Positions 6,701-9,117 of a DNA stretch of 9,117 nucleotides are shown in pieces. Every line of letters begins with the position of its first letter. Within the stretch, counting starts at the first letter, position 1. Location: positions 1 through 9,117 of the forward strand of contig JAGCJE010000254.1 of assembly GCA_017648225.1 (NCBI GenBank), in the 5' to 3' direction. A program made the translations under genes and the position numbers. The notes below the pieces were generated by a model. The model worked only from the letters and a program-made list of their open reading frames with translations, had not been told where the DNA came from and ran no database searches. This DNA is from Kiritimatiellia bacterium. Its GTDB lineage: Bacteria > Verrucomicrobiota > Kiritimatiellia > RFP12 > UBA1067.

Positions 6701-7406
6701 TCTTGATGTTGGGCCTACACCATATTATTTAGTCTGTGACGAAAAGGCAATCGGAGCGACATACCTTGGGGCCAATAAGGTAAGCTTGCCTTCAAATATT
6801 AAGAAGATTGCTTCGGTAACTCCTAAGACGGTCTACATCCAGACGAACGGTCATAAGGGTTGGTGCCATCAGGGTTGCGCGTGGGGATATTTCAACATGA
6901 AGCCGTATCATGATGAAGAGCTTAATATGGATGCTACGGAGTTTGTACTCGACCGCACAAAGGTTAAACCCGCCTCTCAGGCTATTGAGGAGCTTTGCAC
7001 TTTCGGTTTTAATTCAAAACAGGTTGATCCCGCTGGATATGACGAAATCGGTATCTGGGTCAAGGGCAACGGCACATTCGGGCGCACAACACTTATGGTC
7101 AATACGTCTTCGGGTACGCGTCGCGTCGGTGCGTTCCAAGACCGCTCGTCTATCTGTTTCGACGGGTGGAGGCTTCTAAGGGCGTCTATTCCGTCCATCA
7201 AGCCCGACAAGGACGGTAAGCGGTGGATCCGCCCGGCGCAGTTCATCTTCGGAACAGGTCGTTACGCGCTCAATCCCAAGGACATGATCTCGGTTCCTGA
7301 GAACATCTGCGTGGGCGATGTAGTCCTAATCGACTCCAAGTCCAAGAAGGACAATGTCGAAAAAGGCTACAACGCTATGGACTTCGTAAGCGAGAAGGAT
7401 TTGTAA
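3762..7406 (+). CDS. Large secreted multidomain protein, glycoside-hydrolase-like
   Basis: I do not recognise an established family for this 1214-aa protein. The first 22 residues are an export signal (basic start, hydrophobic core, AVAA before Gln23); a lipoprotein reading at V-L-S-C16 is less likely. Residues about 45-240 and 247-460 are aromatic-rich, beta-strand-like segments. Residues about 462-565 resemble an Ig-like module, with a GWYMLKYQF strand at 536-544. From SPYACWP (573) to about 920 the alternating helix/strand pattern suggests a TIM barrel, including ILHEQGG (H694, E695), a position like the acid/base strand of clan A hydrolases, then LGIES (E776), LKETAA (E801), NEY (E818) and DCLVSLAHGCW. 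AVWAASAHGKIEMEYP (from 940) starts a post-barrel beta domain like those of clan A enzymes. Residues about 1056-1200 (EIGIWVKGNG, FDGWRLLRASIP, VGDVVLID) look like a carbohydrate-binding-type jelly roll. A polysaccharide-degrading role is inference. It likely shares an operon with the phosphoesterase upstream and ends 7 bp from a convergent transporter gene. Confidence 0.7.
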   Translation: MNKKSAFILFCSVLSCLSAVAAQKHRNSAPEFRTYSFGAAEESDSMRVNIKFNGPASGIMELYPESTNDVISIHFSPRSQHDYHVWGKREKQDVYHYNGLRLDVRSKHKTRYIGFFNIWWGYEFVYWFRPFFDASKGLYDHKQVTAFMPKWEKDWPLFENREMEFKFEYNKERNRTEVWLDRNFAGSMSYKGKLKKINLKLRTLSTKKDEPAGPNPTATCETYTAKIASNMKLPARRGHVNDLMRENAKIVIDPKFKKTLGGMLEIWPAELSCDSGLHIRTQHARSFGSDPYYNRTPWQTGPEYMHWTVPGKFYHEALILCANVPRKDTTPVLGTILGRYGVAANPENVAATFTDLSDEAVQKNKDVRKVGVLKYLENGEEKETPLYLVRQRINIGKMLHVINDKQVFGYNEITKRHSFMPRFQRDSGNYLDFELIGAKNQNKIRSSIQVFGCTLRTSPYKMDIVESERGNIFHNDEKPETGVEVVASHDNVKGSVAWEILDDNFMSLKSGEIPFSLAKKGEKKILKVDLNMDQVGWYMLKYQFKDAKGTTIVKHDAAFTLLGKNDREAGYESPYACWPQGTSYTYKKDRGGFGFWNLGKSQCNPNRAEVAEIMYKAGYHTAWGVPAKDENEFAEYKITVSALSDFCNGIYWPANLRYNEKDLQAISNRLDKAVEAYREQIKRYPHCKTIQILHEQGGKVISKELLGEVKVEDRKPYKGLESPHLLVWATECAKRMRKEFPGYHLQLGNGSSSCEMIGFLLRNGFDLSLVDTLGIESKGFYTMSEICREFESPGMLWALKETAAMYGYSNMLVNACNEYVFRPERPADVAKSRPYDLRMRMTNYAMRDCLVSLAHGCWTISIGHIEDCDEPYYNTNWGAGGQCTFYPMSYPKRMFTALANLTKVLDKPKLSKCIDVKNANAVWAVEFLRERRKQDYATAVWAASAHGKIEMEYPKGVTVRHIDWQGRSKDIKVPSTGKFILDVGPTPYYLVCDEKAIGATYLGANKVSLPSNIKKIASVTPKTVYIQTNGHKGWCHQGCAWGYFNMKPYHDEELNMDATEFVLDRTKVKPASQAIEELCTFGFNSKQVDPAGYDEIGIWVKGNGTFGRTTLMVNTSSGTRRVGAFQDRSSICFDGWRLLRASIPSIKPDKDGKRWIRPAQFIFGTGRYALNPKDMISVPENICVGDVVLIDSKSKKDNVEKGYNAMDFVSEKDL

Positions 7407-7413
7407 TCGCGCT

Positions 7414-9054
7414 TTACGATATCGTTTCAACGCGCGCGATGATGTTGCTCATATGGCGGACAACATCGCGCATGGAAGATACGACTCCTACGAAATGAAG
7501 ATTGGTTGTGGTTGTCGCCTGCGATTGCAACTTGTCGACAAGTTGGCATTTCTTTTCAAGCGCGGTTTTTCTGGCTTTAATGTCGCCGTTCAAGGCCTTG
7601 CGGATGTTGGAAGACAGTGAGCGGATGCCGGAGAGCGTTTCGTGGATGAACGAGCGCTCTTCTTCGGTGATGTTGCCGCTTAAGAGGGTTGCGCGCGTAT
7701 TGAGGATGAGCGCCAGATCGGAGATGCGTTCGGTGTCGTTTACGCAGTGAAGGATTTCGGGAAGCGAGGATGCGATACGGGAGTTTATCTTATGCTGGGA
7801 GATTCCGACAAGATAATCGCGGATCGCGTTCTGCCTTTCATCGATGGCGTCTTCCTTCTCCTGAAGTACGTCGCGTGTGATTTGCGCTTCGCCGAGCGCG
7901 GAACGGACGGCGACCTGAGTAAGCGTCGTCGCGCGGCGAAGCATATCGGTCAAGGCGCGAACGGATGCGACACACGCGATTTCTGGCGTGGCGAGGAAGC
8001 GCGGCTCGAGGATGGAGTCTCCCTTTCCAGGCTTTTCCTTTAAAATTTTTGTGCATATTTTCGCGATGAGCGGGATGAACGCAGTCAGCGCTATTACATT
8101 GGCTACATTGAAAATCGTGTGCGCCATCGCGACGTGGCGGCCGGGGTTTTCGCCGAGTAGCCCGTTGCCTTCAGTTAAAGCGTTTACAGCGTGAAAGAAG
8201 ACGGGTGCATCGATACCGTTGATATTGATAACGAGAAAGAAGCTAAGCGTAACCCACACGGTGCCGAGAATGTTGAACATCGCGTGAGCGAGCGCGGTGC
8301 GCCTCGCGTTGGCGTTGGCGCCGATAGCCGCGAATGCCGCTGTAATCGTCGTTCCGATGTTGTCGCCGAGAACGATGGGAATCGCGGACCAGACCGAGAT
8401 AACACCGCTGTTCGCGAGTGCGATAGTGATTCCGATGGTGGCCGAAGAGCTTTGGACAATCATCGTACAGAGCGTGCCGACTGCAATTGCTCCAAGAACC
8501 GAAAGAGGCGGCATATAACCGTTACCTTGACCGGGCGTGCAGTCGAAGAGCTCGAAGAATTTGCTGAATCCAGGTGTACGGGCTAGCTCTTTAAGTTCGC
8601 TCGACATTATCGTCATGCCGAAGAAGAGAAGACCGAAGCCGAGCACTGTGCGCCAGATACCTCGTGCGAAGACGCGCTTTGCGATCATGAGACCTACGAC
8701 GCCGAGCGTTACGGCGGGCAAAGCGATATCGTCCAGTTTGAACGAGACGATTTGGCCGGTTATTGTAGTTCCAATGTTTGCGCCGAAAATAACGCCGATG
8801 GCCTGCTGGAGCGAAAGGAGTCCCGCGTTGACGAAGCCGACGGTCATGACGCTCGTCGCCGATGAACTTTGTATGAGAGCCGTGACTCCCGCACCGGCCA
8901 GAATCGCGAAAAAGCGGTTGCGTGTCATATAGCCGAGCGCGGCCTTAAGTTTTTCGCCTGCGATTTCTTTAAGACCGTCGCTCATAAGCCCCATGCCGTA
9001 GACGAAAATAGCCAATCCTCCGAGGACCGTCAATGTCAGGTTAAGGTTTTCCAT
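7414..9054 (-). CDS. Na+/phosphate cotransporter (NptA/YjbB type) with C-terminal PhoU-like domain
   Basis: This 546-aa inner-membrane protein belongs to the Na/Pi cotransporter II family. It has the hallmark internal duplication: QSSSAT at 62-67 and again at 201-206, each followed by a paired G-A/D-N-I-G-T-T motif (GANIGTT at 91-97, GDNIGTT at 230-236). These repeats form the substrate and sodium site. Hydrophobic segments fill residues 1 to about 345. After a charged linker (KILKEKPGKG) residues about 365-546 are helical and charged, like a PhoU domain, as in E. coli YjbB, where the protein affects phosphate export. Direction of transport here is not readable from sequence. The ATG is preceded by a purine-rich but poor ribosome binding site. 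It is transcribed toward the large secreted protein with only 7 bp between stop codons, so it is a separate unit. Cytosolic PhoU-like sensing of phosphate is inferred from the family. Confidence 0.93.
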   Translation of the reverse strand: MENLNLTLTVLGGLAIFVYGMGLMSDGLKEIAGEKLKAALGYMTRNRFFAILAGAGVTALIQSSSATSVMTVGFVNAGLLSLQQAIGVIFGANIGTTITGQIVSFKLDDIALPAVTLGVVGLMIAKRVFARGIWRTVLGFGLLFFGMTIMSSELKELARTPGFSKFFELFDCTPGQGNGYMPPLSVLGAIAVGTLCTMIVQSSSATIGITIALANSGVISVWSAIPIVLGDNIGTTITAAFAAIGANANARRTALAHAMFNILGTVWVTLSFFLVININGIDAPVFFHAVNALTEGNGLLGENPGRHVAMAHTIFNVANVIALTAFIPLIAKICTKILKEKPGKGDSILEPRFLATPEIACVASVRALTDMLRRATTLTQVAVRSALGEAQITRDVLQEKEDAIDERQNAIRDYLVGISQHKINSRIASSLPEILHCVNDTERISDLALILNTRATLLSGNITEEERSFIHETLSGIRSLSSNIRKALNGDIKARKTALEKKCQLVDKLQSQATTTTNLHFVGVVSSMRDVVRHMSNIIARVETIS

Positions 9055-9103
9055 TACTTGGTTTTCTTTCTTTATTTCTTGTTCGTATTTTTTTGTCGGT
9101 GGG

Positions 9104-9109
9104 ATTATC
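9104..9109 (-). promoter_or_regulatory. Candidate -10 box for the Na/Pi cotransporter gene
   Basis: On the - strand GATAAT matches 5 of 6 sigma-70 -10 positions and is preceded by TTATTTGA. Transcription would begin near 9097 with a leader of about 43 nt. The -35 would fall at or beyond the window edge, so it cannot be checked. The leader is A-rich on the transcribed strand and has no clear Shine-Dalgarno. Confidence 0.35.
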
Positions 9110-9117
9110 TCAAATAA

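Noticed and set aside
7407..7413. Bidirectional terminator between the convergent genes
   Set aside because: Only 7 bases separate the stop codons and I saw no GC-rich stem with a T-run spanning them.
8191..8586. 131-codon + strand frame opposite the cotransporter
   Set aside because: It covers the conserved GDNIGTT and QSSSAT coding region of the opposite strand and its product is charged and repeat-like, with no motif.

Overview
The window looks like chromosomal DNA from an uncultured, host- or sediment-associated bacterium. The best guess is the Verrucomicrobiota / Kiritimatiellota / Lentisphaerota assemblage. This guess rests on the style of the genes: a Tat-exported metallophosphoesterase next to a very large secreted, glycoside-hydrolase-like multidomain protein, with compact housekeeping operons alongside. 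No taxonomic marker is present, so the assignment is inference only. No mobile element, integrase, CRISPR array, toxin-antitoxin pair or phage gene was seen.

Region 1 (2-1871, + strand) is a tight cofactor-metabolism cluster. It holds the C-terminal part of a YggS/PLPBP pyridoxal-phosphate homeostasis protein (cut by the window edge), a stand-alone phosphopantothenate-cysteine ligase (CoaB-type), and a BioH-like alpha/beta hydrolase. The first two genes are 6 bp apart and the next two overlap by 20 bp, so translational coupling is likely. The vitamin themes are B6, CoA (B5) and possibly biotin.

Region 2 (1874-2205) holds a tRNA-Ser(UGA) gene on the - strand. It converges on the BioH-like gene with only 2 bp between them. 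Next to it is a 244-bp divergent intergenic region with a candidate tRNA promoter, a candidate + strand promoter, and a run of hairpin-forming sequences leading into the next gene.

Region 3 (2206-7406, + strand) is a likely two-gene envelope operon: a Tat-signal calcineurin-like metallophosphoesterase (about 500 aa) and a 1214-aa secreted protein. The large protein has N-terminal beta-sandwich-like segments, an Ig-like segment, a TIM-barrel-like central region and C-terminal beta/carbohydrate-binding-like segments. A joint role in breaking down a phosphorylated extracellular or dietary glycan is plausible but unproven.

Region 4 (7414-9054, - strand) is a Na+/phosphate cotransporter of the NptA/YjbB type with a C-terminal PhoU-like domain. 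It converges on the large secreted protein with 7 bp between stop codons. With the exported phosphoesterase this gives a possible local phosphate theme, but the genes are on opposite strands and no Pho box was recognised.

The most interesting items are the unclassified 1214-aa GH-like protein and the structured leader (about 2113-2186) in front of the phosphoesterase.
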